Positions 33,477 through 41,730 of a stretch of DNA of 64,000 bases are shown here, one piece after another. Numbering within the stretch: position 1 is the first letter of the stretch; every line of letters starts with the position of its first letter. The stretch is from the NCBI GenBank assembly GCA_964504195.1, contig CAZDDI010000001.1, positions 372,001-436,000 of the forward strand. The letters are read 5' to 3'. A model generated the notes under the pieces. It ran no database searches. It was not told where the DNA came from and worked only from the letters and a program-made list of their open reading frames with translations. This DNA is from CAZDDI01 sp964504195. GTDB lineage: Bacteria > Chloroflexota > Anaerolineae > B4-G1 > SLSP01. A program made the translations under genes and the position numbers.

Positions 33477-35013
33477 GTGGGATATTCCCATGCTTCCGCT
33501 TGGGCGTCGCTTCACGCTTGTCGCGCAGGAGTTCCAGCGCGGCGATGATGCGGGCGCGGCTTTCGGCGGGCGTGATGACATCATCCAGGTAGCCGCGTGC
33601 GGCGGCCACGAAGGGGTTGGCGAGTTCCTCGCGGTACTGGCGGGTGAGCTCGGCCTGCCGGGCTGCGGGGTCGGGGGCAGCGGCCAGCTCCTTGCGGAAA
33701 ACGATGGCGACCGCGCCTTCTGGCCCCATCACGGCGATCTCGGCGTTGGGCCAAGCCAGGTTCACATCGCCGCCCAGGTGCTTGGAGCTCATCACGATGT
33801 ACGCGCCGCCGTAGGCTTTGCGCAGCACCAGCGCGATCTTGGGCACGGTGGCCTCAGCGTAGGCGTAGATCATCTTTGCACCGTGGCGGATGATGCCGTC
33901 GTGTTCCTGCGCCAGGCCCGGCAGGAAGCCGGGGGTGTCCACCAGCGTCACCAGCGGGATGTGGAAAGCGTCGCAGAAGCGGATGAAGCGCGCGCCCTTG
34001 GCGGAGGCGTTGATGTCGAGCACGCCGGCGAAGTGTACGGGCTGGTTGGCGACGATGCCCACCGGCTGCCCCGCCAGCCGCGCCAGTCCCACCACGATGT
34101 TCTCGGCGTAAGCGGCCTGCACTTCGAGGAATTCGCCCTCATCCACCAACACCTCGATGACTTGGCGCACATCGTAGGGCTGCTGCGGATCGGCAGGGAC
34201 GAGGTTCGCCAGCTCTGGCGTGGGCCGCTGCGGGTCGTCGCTGGGGGGCAGCGCGGGCGGCGGTGTGAGGTTGTTCGGCGGCAGGAACGAAAGCAGCCAG
34301 CGCACTTGCGCCAGCGCGGCGTCCTCATCCGGCGCGGTGAAGTGCGCCACGCCGCTGCGCCCGCCGTGGATGGCGGCCCCGCCCAACGTTTCCGCGTCCA
34401 CCTCCTCGTGGGTCACGGCGCGGATCACGTCCGGGCCGGTGATGAACATGTTGGCCGTGCCTTCCACCATCACCACAAAGTCCGTGATGGCGGGCGAGTA
34501 GACCGCGCCGCCTGCGCACGGGCCGAGGATGACGGAAATCTGCGGGATCACGCCCGAAGCGCGGACGTTGCGGGCGAAGACCTCGCCGTAAGCCGCGAGC
34601 GCGTCCACGCCCTCCTGGATGCGCGCGCCGCCGGAGTCGTTGAGGCCAATGAGCGGGATGCCGTTTTGCAGCGCGACATCCAGCACGCGGGCGATCTTGC
34701 GCCCGTGCGCCAGCCCCACCGAGCCGCCCAGTACGGTGAAATCCTGCGCGAAGACGGCCACCGGGCGACCTTCGATCTTGCCCGTTCCGGCGACGACGCC
34801 ATCGCCCAGGGGATGTTGCGCCTCCATGCCAAAGCCGCCGGCCTGATGCGTGACGAAGACGCCGATTTCCTGGAAGCTGCCGGGATCGAGCAGAGCATCC
34901 AGCCGCTCGCGGGCGGTCTGCTTGCCCTTCGCGTGCTGCGCCCGGATGCGCGCCTCCCCGCCGCCCTGTTGCGCCTCGGCGCGTTTGGTTTCGAGTGTTG
35001 TAACTGTATCCAT
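33472..35013 (-). CDS. Acyl-CoA carboxylase carboxyltransferase subunit (PccB/MmdA family)
   Basis: A 513-aa fused N- and C-lobe carboxyltransferase. It moves carboxyl from biotin to acetyl- or propionyl-CoA, giving malonyl- or methylmalonyl-CoA. Motifs: an N-terminal GKQTARERLDALLDPGSFQE, the oxyanion regions LNDSGGARIQEGVDAL and GPCAGGAVYSPAITDF, and in the C-lobe DTPGFLPGLAQEHDGIIRHGAK and RKAYGGAYIVM. The ATG at 35013 has AGGAG; longer frames run through a repeat. Acetyl versus propionyl preference cannot be read safely. It is the first gene of the carboxylase-lipid synthase block. Confidence 0.95.
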   Translation of the reverse strand: MDTVTTLETKRAEAQQGGGEARIRAQHAKGKQTARERLDALLDPGSFQEIGVFVTHQAGGFGMEAQHPLGDGVVAGTGKIEGRPVAVFAQDFTVLGGSVGLAHGRKIARVLDVALQNGIPLIGLNDSGGARIQEGVDALAAYGEVFARNVRASGVIPQISVILGPCAGGAVYSPAITDFVVMVEGTANMFITGPDVIRAVTHEEVDAETLGGAAIHGGRSGVAHFTAPDEDAALAQVRWLLSFLPPNNLTPPPALPPSDDPQRPTPELANLVPADPQQPYDVRQVIEVLVDEGEFLEVQAAYAENIVVGLARLAGQPVGIVANQPVHFAGVLDINASAKGARFIRFCDAFHIPLVTLVDTPGFLPGLAQEHDGIIRHGAKMIYAYAEATVPKIALVLRKAYGGAYIVMSSKHLGGDVNLAWPNAEIAVMGPEGAVAIVFRKELAAAPDPAARQAELTRQYREELANPFVAAARGYLDDVITPAESRARIIAALELLRDKREATPKRKHGNIPL

Positions 35014-35031
35014 AAAGGCTCCTAGATTTTG

Positions 35032-35082
35032 TAGTGCGTAGTGCGTATTCCGTTCCATTACGCAATACGGACTACGCACTAA
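35032..35082. repeat. TAGTGCGTAGTGCGTATTC palindromic repeat
   Basis: Inverted arms GTAGTGCGTAGTGCGTATTC and AATACGGACTACGCACTA in the leader of the carboxylase operon. Transcribed on the minus strand it would form a stable hairpin in the 5' leader. Confidence 0.75.
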
Positions 35083-35137
35083 GGACTGATAACACCCTCT
35101 GGTGTGAAAAGTTACGCTGTTTTGCGCAATCGGGTAG

Positions 35138-35166
35138 TTGACAAACGCGGGGTCTGCGGATATAAC
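35138..35166 (+). promoter_or_regulatory. Sigma-70-type promoter
   Basis: TTGACA (35138-35143), 17 bases and TATAAC (35161-35166), giving a leader of about 90 bases before the gene at 35265. No comparable promoter was recognised on the minus strand for the carboxylase operon. Confidence 0.75.
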
Positions 35167-35264
35167 ATTTTGCACGGGAATATATCAACAGGTGGAAATG
35201 ATGAAAATAACGGGGTGTTACTTCAGCGGGATAGGGAACACGGCCTGGATGGAGGGGAAACGCT

Positions 35265-35765
35265 ATGCGCCATGAGCTGCACCCATTGCGGTCATTTTTC
35301 CGCGCGTCAGGCTATCTGCTCACCGGGCGGCTGCACTTCGCCCGGCAGCACCTCGGCGAGCGGTTGACGATGGTTGATGGACGGCAATTTACGGTGTTCC
35401 GGCACTTGATTGTTGCGCCAAACAGTAATATCCCGGAGCCGGGCGCGATCTTCTGTGTGCGGTTTCGCCTCGTCGGGATGTCGTCCGCAGCCAATAAGGT
35501 TTTTTCGTGGTTGCCGGTGTTGTTCTTCACCGGGCTGCCGGGATTCCGCGCTAAGTTGTGGGGGGTGGCTGCGGATAGTGGGGAATTTCTGGGCTTGTAT
35601 GCGTGGCAGACGCTGGCGGATGCACAAAATTACGCCAGCTCGTTTGCTATGCGCTTTATGATGCGCCGGGCCACGCCAGGTTCTGTTTCACACAAAATTT
35701 TGTCCACCAAAACTGAAATAGGCGCAAAGTGGCAGGCGTTGCTATACGAAATACGGAGGTTATGA
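35265..35765 (+). CDS. YdhR-like (dimeric alpha/beta-barrel) protein
   Basis: A 166-aa protein. The middle part, VRFRLVGM...LPVLFFTGLPGFRAKLWGVAADSGEFLGLYAWQTLADAQNYA (given in pieces), matches the pattern of YdhR-like putative monooxygenases, which fold as dimeric alpha/beta barrels: GLPGFRAKLW, then G-L-Y-x-W, then a helix starting ADAQNYA. The biochemical role of such proteins is mostly unknown. GGAGGGG precedes the ATG. Its stop overlaps the start of the following membrane-protein gene (ATGA), so they are translationally coupled. Confidence 0.6.
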   Translation: MRHELHPLRSFFRASGYLLTGRLHFARQHLGERLTMVDGRQFTVFRHLIVAPNSNIPEPGAIFCVRFRLVGMSSAANKVFSWLPVLFFTGLPGFRAKLWGVAADSGEFLGLYAWQTLADAQNYASSFAMRFMMRRATPGSVSHKILSTKTEIGAKWQALLYEIRRL

Positions 35766-36193
35766 TGTCACGAGTTCATGGCGTTTTCAGCATCATGTTG
35801 ATAGGGATTGCGGTCGCTATCGCAGCGGGGGTTTTGTTCGCAATTGCGCCGGGATGGGTCGCGGCATATCTGGCGTTGTGTGCGCTTGGCGGCAGCGGGG
35901 TGGTCTACGCCTTTTGTGCGAAGTGCCCGTGCAAGGTGCGCTGCGGGCATGTGTTGCCCGGTTTGACCGCACGCCTGTTTCCACGCCAGCCAGGACCGTA
36001 TGCCCGTTGGGAAGTTGGAGTAGTGGTAATAAGCGTGGTTGTCTTGTTAGGTTTACCGCTGCTCTGGCTATGGCACTCTCCAGTGGCACTAATCGCGTTC
36101 GTAGCGCTCAGCGGCGTGGCGACTTGGGACATCTTGACGTTTGTGTGCAAAGCGTGCAACAACGTTTACTGCCCGCTTCAGATGCGAAAGTGA
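35765..36193 (+). CDS. Membrane protein with CxxCxC...C and CxxC...C clusters
   Basis: A 142-aa protein with about four TM segments in two pairs. Between the pairs is CAKCPCKVRCGHVLPG, and near the C-terminus CKACNNVYCPLQ. Seven Cys in two clusters on what is probably the same side of the membrane suggest a metal or FeS site, or a redox relay. GGAGG sits before two adjacent ATGs (35762 and 35765); spacing favours 35765. Coupled to the upstream YdhR-like gene. Function unknown. Confidence 0.65.
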   Translation: MSRVHGVFSIMLIGIAVAIAAGVLFAIAPGWVAAYLALCALGGSGVVYAFCAKCPCKVRCGHVLPGLTARLFPRQPGPYARWEVGVVVISVVVLLGLPLLWLWHSPVALIAFVALSGVATWDILTFVCKACNNVYCPLQMRK

Positions 36194-36251
36194 TGGCGAC
36201 CCAACCCGATGTAAGCGAAGCCGTAGCATGTAAACATCATTAACAGAGATT

Positions 36252-36298
36252 TGGCTCTTATAACAGCGTGGCCCCCCGGAGGGGGAGTCCGGGGAGCC
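36252..36298 (+). other. GC-rich hairpin ahead of a small open frame
   Basis: CCCCGGA and TCCGGGG form a stem around a G-rich loop, and GGCTC/GAGCC can close an outer stem. It lies 24 bases upstream of the small open frame at 36322 and could act as a terminator for the upstream pair or as a leader structure. Confidence 0.4.
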
Positions 36299-36321
36299 AT
36301 CAGCCAAGGAAAGGAGGAAAA

Positions 36322-36393
36322 ATGAATGTCTTGAAACTCAAATTTATGCCCTTAGCATACCTGCTTTCTCTACAAGCGACTAGTGACGAATGA
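36322..36393 (+). CDS. Possible 23-aa small protein or leader peptide
   Basis: MNVLKLKFMPLAYLLSLQAT followed by SDE and a TGA stop. The reason to list it is the near-perfect AAAGGAGG six bases before the ATG. It is hydrophobic with a basic N-terminus, so it could be a membrane-inserting microprotein. No downstream gene exists on this strand, so a classical attenuator role is unlikely. Low confidence. Confidence 0.3.
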   Translation: MNVLKLKFMPLAYLLSLQATSDE

Positions 36394-36431
36394 CCACCTC
36401 TCTTAGGAAGTTAGTCAACCGGTTTGCGCAC

Positions 36432-37412
36432 CTAACTTGGTGCCAATAGTGGATCGAATCCGCCCCCACGGATTCCCGTTGTAGGGCTAATGACAACAAA
36501 AGCTTCCTTATCAATGCCCTGCACACAGGTCTCCAGATGCACAATTTGCGCCTCAGTGATAGCGCACAGCAGCACGTCGCGCTTTTGACCCGTGTACATA
36601 CCCGTTCCCTCCAGCGCAGTGACGCTGCGCCCCAGCTCTTGCATCAACCGTTGCGCCAACATCTCTCCATGCACTGTGATGATAGTTGCTAGGCAGCGTC
36701 GGGCTTGTACTTGCGTTTTGACCCGCGCGCGCCGTATTACACGCCAGGGGCGTTTTTCACGCGGCAACAGTGTCAGCGCAGCCAATACCACCAACAAGGC
36801 ATACATCAACAAGAACGCGCCCACGACCACTTGTCCTGATATGAAACTCACTTCCGCGCGTTCGATAGCCATGCCCACCGTCAGGCTTGGGTAGGGATGC
36901 AAATGCAGCTTGATGCCCCAACTGATCAATAACAGCGAGGTCAGCCATACATAATTGCGCCGGAAGCGGATGCCTACGGCTTCCCACCAGGCCAGCACAA
37001 ACTCCGGAGCGCGCAACGTTTCCGCCATCCGGTCCCCCCAGTCCGCGCTAGGCTGGAACGGCGGGGTCAGCATCGTGGCGAAGAACTCGGTTTCCATCAA
37101 ATGTACCCGGTATGACCATAGCGCGTAGTAGCGATAGCGGCGCGCTTCCATGTTGATGAAGGTGAACATCAACAGCAACACCAACAGGAGCAAGAAGTGC
37201 GGATTATCGGGCGTGCTGAAGGCAAAGGTCAGTGCCGCCGCGCTGGTGACGACGCCCCAGTTGGTGGTGTTATCCAGGCGATTGCGCCAGACATTGGCGC
37301 GCTGCACCTCGGCGCGGTAGAGATGAATCATGGCAGTGGCAAAGTTGGCCTTATCCAGGTGATAGCCCTGGTAAGACCAGACCGAATCGCAGTCCGTGTT
37401 AGTGTCAGGCAT
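36432..37412 (-). CDS. DUF2270 membrane protein fused to a DUF2179-type domain
   Basis: A 326-aa protein. Residues 20-225 fit DUF2270: AMIHLYRAEVQRANVWRNRLD, NWGVVTSAAALTFAFS, FINMEARRYRYYALW and four TM segments. Residues 245-318 resemble the small cytoplasmic DUF2179 domain found at the C-terminus of YitT-type membrane proteins: GTGMYTGQKRDVLLCAIT, then VQGIDKEAFVVIS, then GIRGGGF. The combination suggests a membrane protein with a ligand- or nucleotide-binding sensor, but no ligand is established. The ribosome binding site is weak. Confidence 0.75.
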   Translation of the reverse strand: MPDTNTDCDSVWSYQGYHLDKANFATAMIHLYRAEVQRANVWRNRLDNTTNWGVVTSAAALTFAFSTPDNPHFLLLLVLLLMFTFINMEARRYRYYALWSYRVHLMETEFFATMLTPPFQPSADWGDRMAETLRAPEFVLAWWEAVGIRFRRNYVWLTSLLLISWGIKLHLHPYPSLTVGMAIERAEVSFISGQVVVGAFLLMYALLVVLAALTLLPREKRPWRVIRRARVKTQVQARRCLATIITVHGEMLAQRLMQELGRSVTALEGTGMYTGQKRDVLLCAITEAQIVHLETCVQGIDKEAFVVISPTTGIRGGGFDPLLAPS

Positions 37413-37508
37413 GGTCTTAGTCCTCAGTCTTTAGTCTTATAGGCGGATAGTCATTCATCCAATTGTTGATGAATACCAGATGCTCACGGAAAATCCCGCT
37501 TTCCGCCT

Positions 37509-39275
37509 TCATCCTTCCGCCTTCATCCTTTCCGCGTACCGCGCAATCGCCGCCCGCAGGAAGTCCGCATCGAACGGGCCGGCGGGCGAGGGGGTCTCCC
37601 AAATGCGGCTCGGCAGGCGCAAGTCCTCGAACGCGAAGCCCTCGCGCAGCTTGAACGCAGTCTTGCGCCGCAGGATGTCCGCCCCGAGCGCGGTGAGCGA
37701 CTCCGGCGCAACTTCGACGCCGATGGGCGCGAGCGCCGCCGCGATGGTCTCCGGCGTGTAGATGCCGCGCGCGAAGAAGCACACCACCAGGCTGGCGAGC
37801 ACCTGCCGCCAGCTCTCCTCGGCGAAGAGCGCATCGGCCACGCCCTCCGGCGTGAGCATCTGCCCCTGCTTCGCCGCCGTCTGATCCAGGCCGTAGCCCG
37901 CGCTATCCAGGTGGCTGTGCCGCGCGCCGGTGAGGTAGCCCAGATGACAGCCCGGCCCGGTGTGATAGCCCGGCATCTCGTTCCCGCCGAAGGCGAGCGC
38001 GAACTCCTCCCCGCCGTAGATGCTCGCCGCATGATCCACGCCCCGCGCCAGCGCGCGGTAGAAATCGGTAGGCTGCGTGGTGATGCGCTCCGTCGCGGCG
38101 ATGTAGGCTGCCGCATTGCCGAACGCCAGCGGCACGCCATCGGTATCCGCCAGCGTGATGAGGCCGCGCTCCAGCGCCTCCGTCGCCCACGCCAGGCACA
38201 CGCCCGTGCTCATCACATCCAGGCCCTGCACCTCGGTCGCGTCCATGATCTGCAACATGCCGGGCGCATCGCCCACCCCCAACATGCTGCCCACCGCAAA
38301 GATCGGCTCGTGGTCGTAGCCGAGCATCAGCGTCTTGTAGAAGTAGGGATCGTTGGGGTAGGGGATGCGCAGCGCGGCCAGGTGGATGCAGGCGACGGGG
38401 CAGTGGGCGCACGCCACGCGGCGGCCCAGATACTCCGCTGCGAGATGCTCGCCGGAGATGCCCGCCGCGCCATCGAAGCGCCCGGATTGCAGGTTGCGCG
38501 TGGGCAGCGCGCCGATGGCGTCGAGCGGCAGCACGTTGATGGGCGTGCCGATTTCGTGGTACTTCTTCATCAGCGGGGACTCGGTGGCGGCCTTGAAGAT
38601 GCCATCGTAGGCGGCGCGATAGGCGCGCTTGTCGCCCACCTCCAGCCCGCGCTGCCCGGAGATCACCAGCGCCTTGAGCTGCTTACTGCCGAACACCGCG
38701 CCCAGCCCCAGCCGCCCAAAGTGCCGGTACGTCTCCGTGATGACGCTGGCATAGGTCACGCCGCGCTCGCCCGCCCGCCCGATGCGCATGATCGAGCGCA
38801 GTCCCGCGCCGCCTTCGCGCTTGCGCAGCACCGCTCCGGCGGTGTACGCGCTGCGCATCCCCCACAACGCGGAGGCATCGCGGAAGTAGACGTTATCGCC
38901 TTCTACGACCAGATACACCGGCATGGTGCTCCGCCCGCGGATGACGAGCGCGCCGTAGCCCGCCATGCGCAGGGCGACAGCGCTGCGGCCCCCGGCGTGG
39001 CTCTCGCCCAGGTTGCCCGTGTGCGGGGATTTGAACATCGCCACCGTCTTGGAGGCGAGCGGATAATGCCCCACCAGCGGGCCGACGGCGAAGATAATGG
39101 GATTCTCCGGCCCAAGCGGATCGACCCCGGCGGGGCACAGCTCCTCCAGCAGGCGGATAGCCACTCCCGCGCCGCCCAAGCCGGCCTCGAACAGCTCCGG
39201 GCGGTCATCCACCTGCCAGCTGCGGCGGGTCAGATCAATGGTGAGAATACGGGATAAGGGATCGTTTTTGAGCAT
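37509..39275 (-). CDS. aor: Tungsten-containing aldehyde:ferredoxin oxidoreductase
   Basis: A 588-aa AOR-family enzyme that oxidises aldehydes to acids, or reduces acids, with a tungsten (or Mo) bis-pterin cofactor and a [4Fe4S] cluster, using ferredoxin. Cluster ligands are Cys289, Cys292 and Cys296 in CAHCPVAC, plus Cys499. The N-terminal pterin-binding domain has SRILTIDLTRRSW, LGGAGVAIRLL and KSPHTGNLGESHAGG. CAGGAG precedes the ATG. A four-cluster ferredoxin gene that would normally be its partner lies 2.5 kb upstream, beyond the STAND-TPR gene. Confidence 0.93.
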   Translation of the reverse strand: MLKNDPLSRILTIDLTRRSWQVDDRPELFEAGLGGAGVAIRLLEELCPAGVDPLGPENPIIFAVGPLVGHYPLASKTVAMFKSPHTGNLGESHAGGRSAVALRMAGYGALVIRGRSTMPVYLVVEGDNVYFRDASALWGMRSAYTAGAVLRKREGGAGLRSIMRIGRAGERGVTYASVITETYRHFGRLGLGAVFGSKQLKALVISGQRGLEVGDKRAYRAAYDGIFKAATESPLMKKYHEIGTPINVLPLDAIGALPTRNLQSGRFDGAAGISGEHLAAEYLGRRVACAHCPVACIHLAALRIPYPNDPYFYKTLMLGYDHEPIFAVGSMLGVGDAPGMLQIMDATEVQGLDVMSTGVCLAWATEALERGLITLADTDGVPLAFGNAAAYIAATERITTQPTDFYRALARGVDHAASIYGGEEFALAFGGNEMPGYHTGPGCHLGYLTGARHSHLDSAGYGLDQTAAKQGQMLTPEGVADALFAEESWRQVLASLVVCFFARGIYTPETIAAALAPIGVEVAPESLTALGADILRRKTAFKLREGFAFEDLRLPSRIWETPSPAGPFDADFLRAAIARYAERMKAEG

Positions 39276-39293
39276 GGTTGTTCTCCTGATTTA

Positions 39294-39362
39294 ACGCAAA
39301 GGCGCAGAGACGCAAGGACGCCAAGAAACCTTTGCGGCTTTGCGCCCTGGCGTCTTTGCGTT
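39294..39362. repeat. Direct/inverted repeat AACGCAAAGGCGCAGAG type, copy A
   Basis: A hairpin with AACGCAAAGGCGCAGAGACG on the left and CGTCTTTGCGTT on the right. Bases 39326-39362 are identical to 41769-41805. It abuts the 3' end of the STAND-TPR gene. Confidence 0.9.
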
Positions 39363-39365
39363 TTC

Positions 39366-41726
39366 TTATTCATCCAGACTTTCCAGGTTCTCCCGCACAG
39401 TGCAGATATCCGGATGCTCCGGCGGCAGGAAGCGCTCGAAAATCCGCAGCGTTTCTTCCAGATAGGCCCGCGCTTGTTCGAGATTGTCGCTATCTCGTTC
39501 AATAATACCAAGCCACCATATTGAAATAGCTGTTTCAGGGTGATTACGTCCATAGATCTTTTCTCTAATTGCCAACGCCCGTGCGTAGGCTGCCCGCGCC
39601 CCGGCGAGGTCGCCCAGGGCTTGCAGCACGCTCCCCAGGTTGTTGGTGGCACTGGCGACGTTGGGATGTTCCTCACCCAAAGACGCTTCCCAAATCCGCA
39701 GCGCGCGCGCGTAGGCGGCCCGCGTCCCGGCGAGATCGCCCAGGGCTTGCAGCACGCTCCCCAGGTTGTTGACATCGCGGGCGACATTCGGGTGTTCCGG
39801 CCCGTAGACCGCCTCATCAATCCGCAGGGCGCGCTCGAAGGCCGCCTGCGCCCCGACGAGATCGCCCAGAGCTTGCAGCACGCTCCCCAGGTTGTTGACG
39901 TGGATGGCGACGTTGGGATGTTGTGCGTCTTCGACGCCTTGCCCGTAGACCGCCTCATCAATCCGAAGCGCGCGCTCCAAAGCGGCCCGCGCCCCGGCAA
40001 GATCGCCCAGGTCTTGCAGCACGCTCCCCAGGTTGTTGACATCGGTAGCGACATCGGGATGTTCCGGCCCGTAAGCCGCTTCGTCAATCCGCAACGCGCG
40101 TTCGTAGGCGGCCCGCGCCTCGGCAAGGTCGCCCAGGGCTTGCAGCACGCTCCCCAAGTTGTTGACGGCGGTGGCGACGGTGGGGTGTTCTTCACCCAAG
40201 ACTTGCTCGAGAATCCGCAGCGCGCGCGCGTGGGCCGCACGCGCCCCGGCGAGATCGGCGATGCGGTTCAGGTAATAGCCCAGATTACCTGATAGATTAG
40301 CCGCATCTTCAGGCGTGGCATCTTCCGCTGCCGGAATCAATGCTTCAATGTGTGACCGCAATGGGGCGAAATGCGCCAGGCTGCCGGTTTCATCCATCAG
40401 ATCGTTGGCCTGCATTGCCAATCCCGCCAGCGCATCCGCCAGCCGCGCTACACGCACCATCGGCGGTGGTCGGTTGTCCGTGGTCTCTTCCCCGTCGTCG
40501 GTCGTCCGTCGTCCGTCGTCCACCCCCCGCGCAAACTCCGCCAGCAGCGGATGGATCGTATTCCCCTCTTCCAGCAGCCCCAGCGCGCGCAGGTCGCTCA
40601 GGGCCAGGTCGCACGCTTCCGGTTCCAGCCCGGCGGCGCGCTCCAGCAGCTCGCAAGGGATGGGGGTGTTCGGCGCGCACCAGCCCGCCAGCGCGAAGAG
40701 CTCGCGCGCGGCGGCGTCCTCCACCCGCGCCCAGCTCACGGCGAAGGTCGCCGCCAGGTCGAGGTCGTGGCTGGTGGCGTTGCCCTCGGCGGCCCGCCAA
40801 CGCTGCATCGAGGGATGCGCCAGGGTGTCGTTCAGTTGTTGCAGATAGGCGGGGATGCTCAGGCGCGGGCAGGCGGCCAGGTAGCGCCCGGCCAGTTCCA
40901 GCGCCAGCGGCAGCCCGCCCAGGCGTGTGTGGAGCGCGTCCAGGTCGCCCTGGCCCGCACCCCCGGCCCCTCTCCTATCAGGAGCGGGGAGGTATTGGGA
41001 GAGGAACGCGCGGCTCTCCTCTGGTGTGAAGCAATCCACGCGCAAGGGGCTGAGTCCCAGGTGGCGGGGCCACTCGGCGCGGCGCGCGGTGATGAGAACG
41101 CGGCAGGGCGTCTGGCTCAGTTGCGCGAGCCAGGCGCGGGCCGGGGCCGGGTCTTCCAGGTTATCGAGGATGATGAGGCGCGGCCCGCCCGTCGCCCATG
41201 CTTGAAGCGTGAGCACGAGCTGCTCCGGCAGCGTGTCGGGCCAGGGCGTGAGGCCCATCGCCAGCCCGCAGGCGGCCACTTCCGCATCGAGCAGGGAGGG
41301 TTGCAGGGCGTTGATCCAGTGGACGCCGTGGAAGAAGCGCCCGTAGCGGTAGGCGAACTCCACCGCGAGCTGCGTCTTGCCCACGCCGCCCATCCCCTGG
41401 ATGGCTTGGAATCTGGTTGCTGGAAGCTGGTTGCTGGGTTCCGGGGCAAAGATGCGGGCAAGGGTGAGAAGTTGGTTTTCACGGCCTGTGAAGAGGGCGT
41501 TGCGGGAGAAGGGAATCCGCGAGCCGGGCGGCAGCGCGCCGGGTTCGGACAGGGCGTCCGGCGCGGGCCACGCGGGCGGTTCGTAGGACGGAAGTGCCGC
41601 CGCTACATTGTGATAATGGTGCTCAATGCACGTGTTATGATCGCCAACAATGTTGTCGCTGCCGGCAATGTGGATATGGTCACGGATAGGCCCTTGCATT
41701 GGTTGCTCTTTATGCGTTGTGTCCAT
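39366..41726 (-). CDS. STAND NTPase (NB-ARC-like) with tetratricopeptide repeats
   Basis: A 786-aa signal-transduction ATPase. Residues 1-75 are a short N-terminus with Gly/Asn/His-rich IHIAGSDNIVGDHNTCIEHH and no recognisable effector domain. Residues 80-400 are the nucleotide-binding and winged-helix modules: Walker A GMGGVGKT (111-118), Walker B PRLIILDNLED (Asp188), and the GLPLALELAG motif. Residues 470-780 hold about seven kinesin-light-chain-type TPRs of 42-44 residues (VNNLGSVLQALGDLAGARAAYARALRI). The TPR DNA units are nearly identical, suggesting recent homogenisation. Ligand and output are unknown. The gene sits between two copies of one repeat and separates AOR from its ferredoxin. 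Confidence 0.88.
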   Translation of the reverse strand: MDTTHKEQPMQGPIRDHIHIAGSDNIVGDHNTCIEHHYHNVAAALPSYEPPAWPAPDALSEPGALPPGSRIPFSRNALFTGRENQLLTLARIFAPEPSNQLPATRFQAIQGMGGVGKTQLAVEFAYRYGRFFHGVHWINALQPSLLDAEVAACGLAMGLTPWPDTLPEQLVLTLQAWATGGPRLIILDNLEDPAPARAWLAQLSQTPCRVLITARRAEWPRHLGLSPLRVDCFTPEESRAFLSQYLPAPDRRGAGGAGQGDLDALHTRLGGLPLALELAGRYLAACPRLSIPAYLQQLNDTLAHPSMQRWRAAEGNATSHDLDLAATFAVSWARVEDAAARELFALAGWCAPNTPIPCELLERAAGLEPEACDLALSDLRALGLLEEGNTIHPLLAEFARGVDDGRRTTDDGEETTDNRPPPMVRVARLADALAGLAMQANDLMDETGSLAHFAPLRSHIEALIPAAEDATPEDAANLSGNLGYYLNRIADLAGARAAHARALRILEQVLGEEHPTVATAVNNLGSVLQALGDLAEARAAYERALRIDEAAYGPEHPDVATDVNNLGSVLQDLGDLAGARAALERALRIDEAVYGQGVEDAQHPNVAIHVNNLGSVLQALGDLVGAQAAFERALRIDEAVYGPEHPNVARDVNNLGSVLQALGDLAGTRAAYARALRIWEASLGEEHPNVASATNNLGSVLQALGDLAGARAAYARALAIREKIYGRNHPETAISIWWLGIIERDSDNLEQARAYLEETLRIFERFLPPEHPDICTVRENLESLDE

Positions 41727-41730
41727 TTTG

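Noticed and set aside
33391..35025. Plus-strand open frame of 544 codons opposite the carboxyltransferase gene
   Set aside because: Antisense shadow rich in Gly/His/Arg; the minus-strand frame has every carboxyltransferase motif. The same reasoning removes the large plus-strand frames at 23947-25536, 31849-33048, 37911-39257 and 40371-41972.
39366..41726. Antiphage (Avs-type) defence gene
   Set aside because: STAND ATPase and TPRs are present, but the short N-terminus has no nuclease, TIR, protease or membrane effector, and no other defence genes are nearby. Kept as a STAND protein of unknown output.
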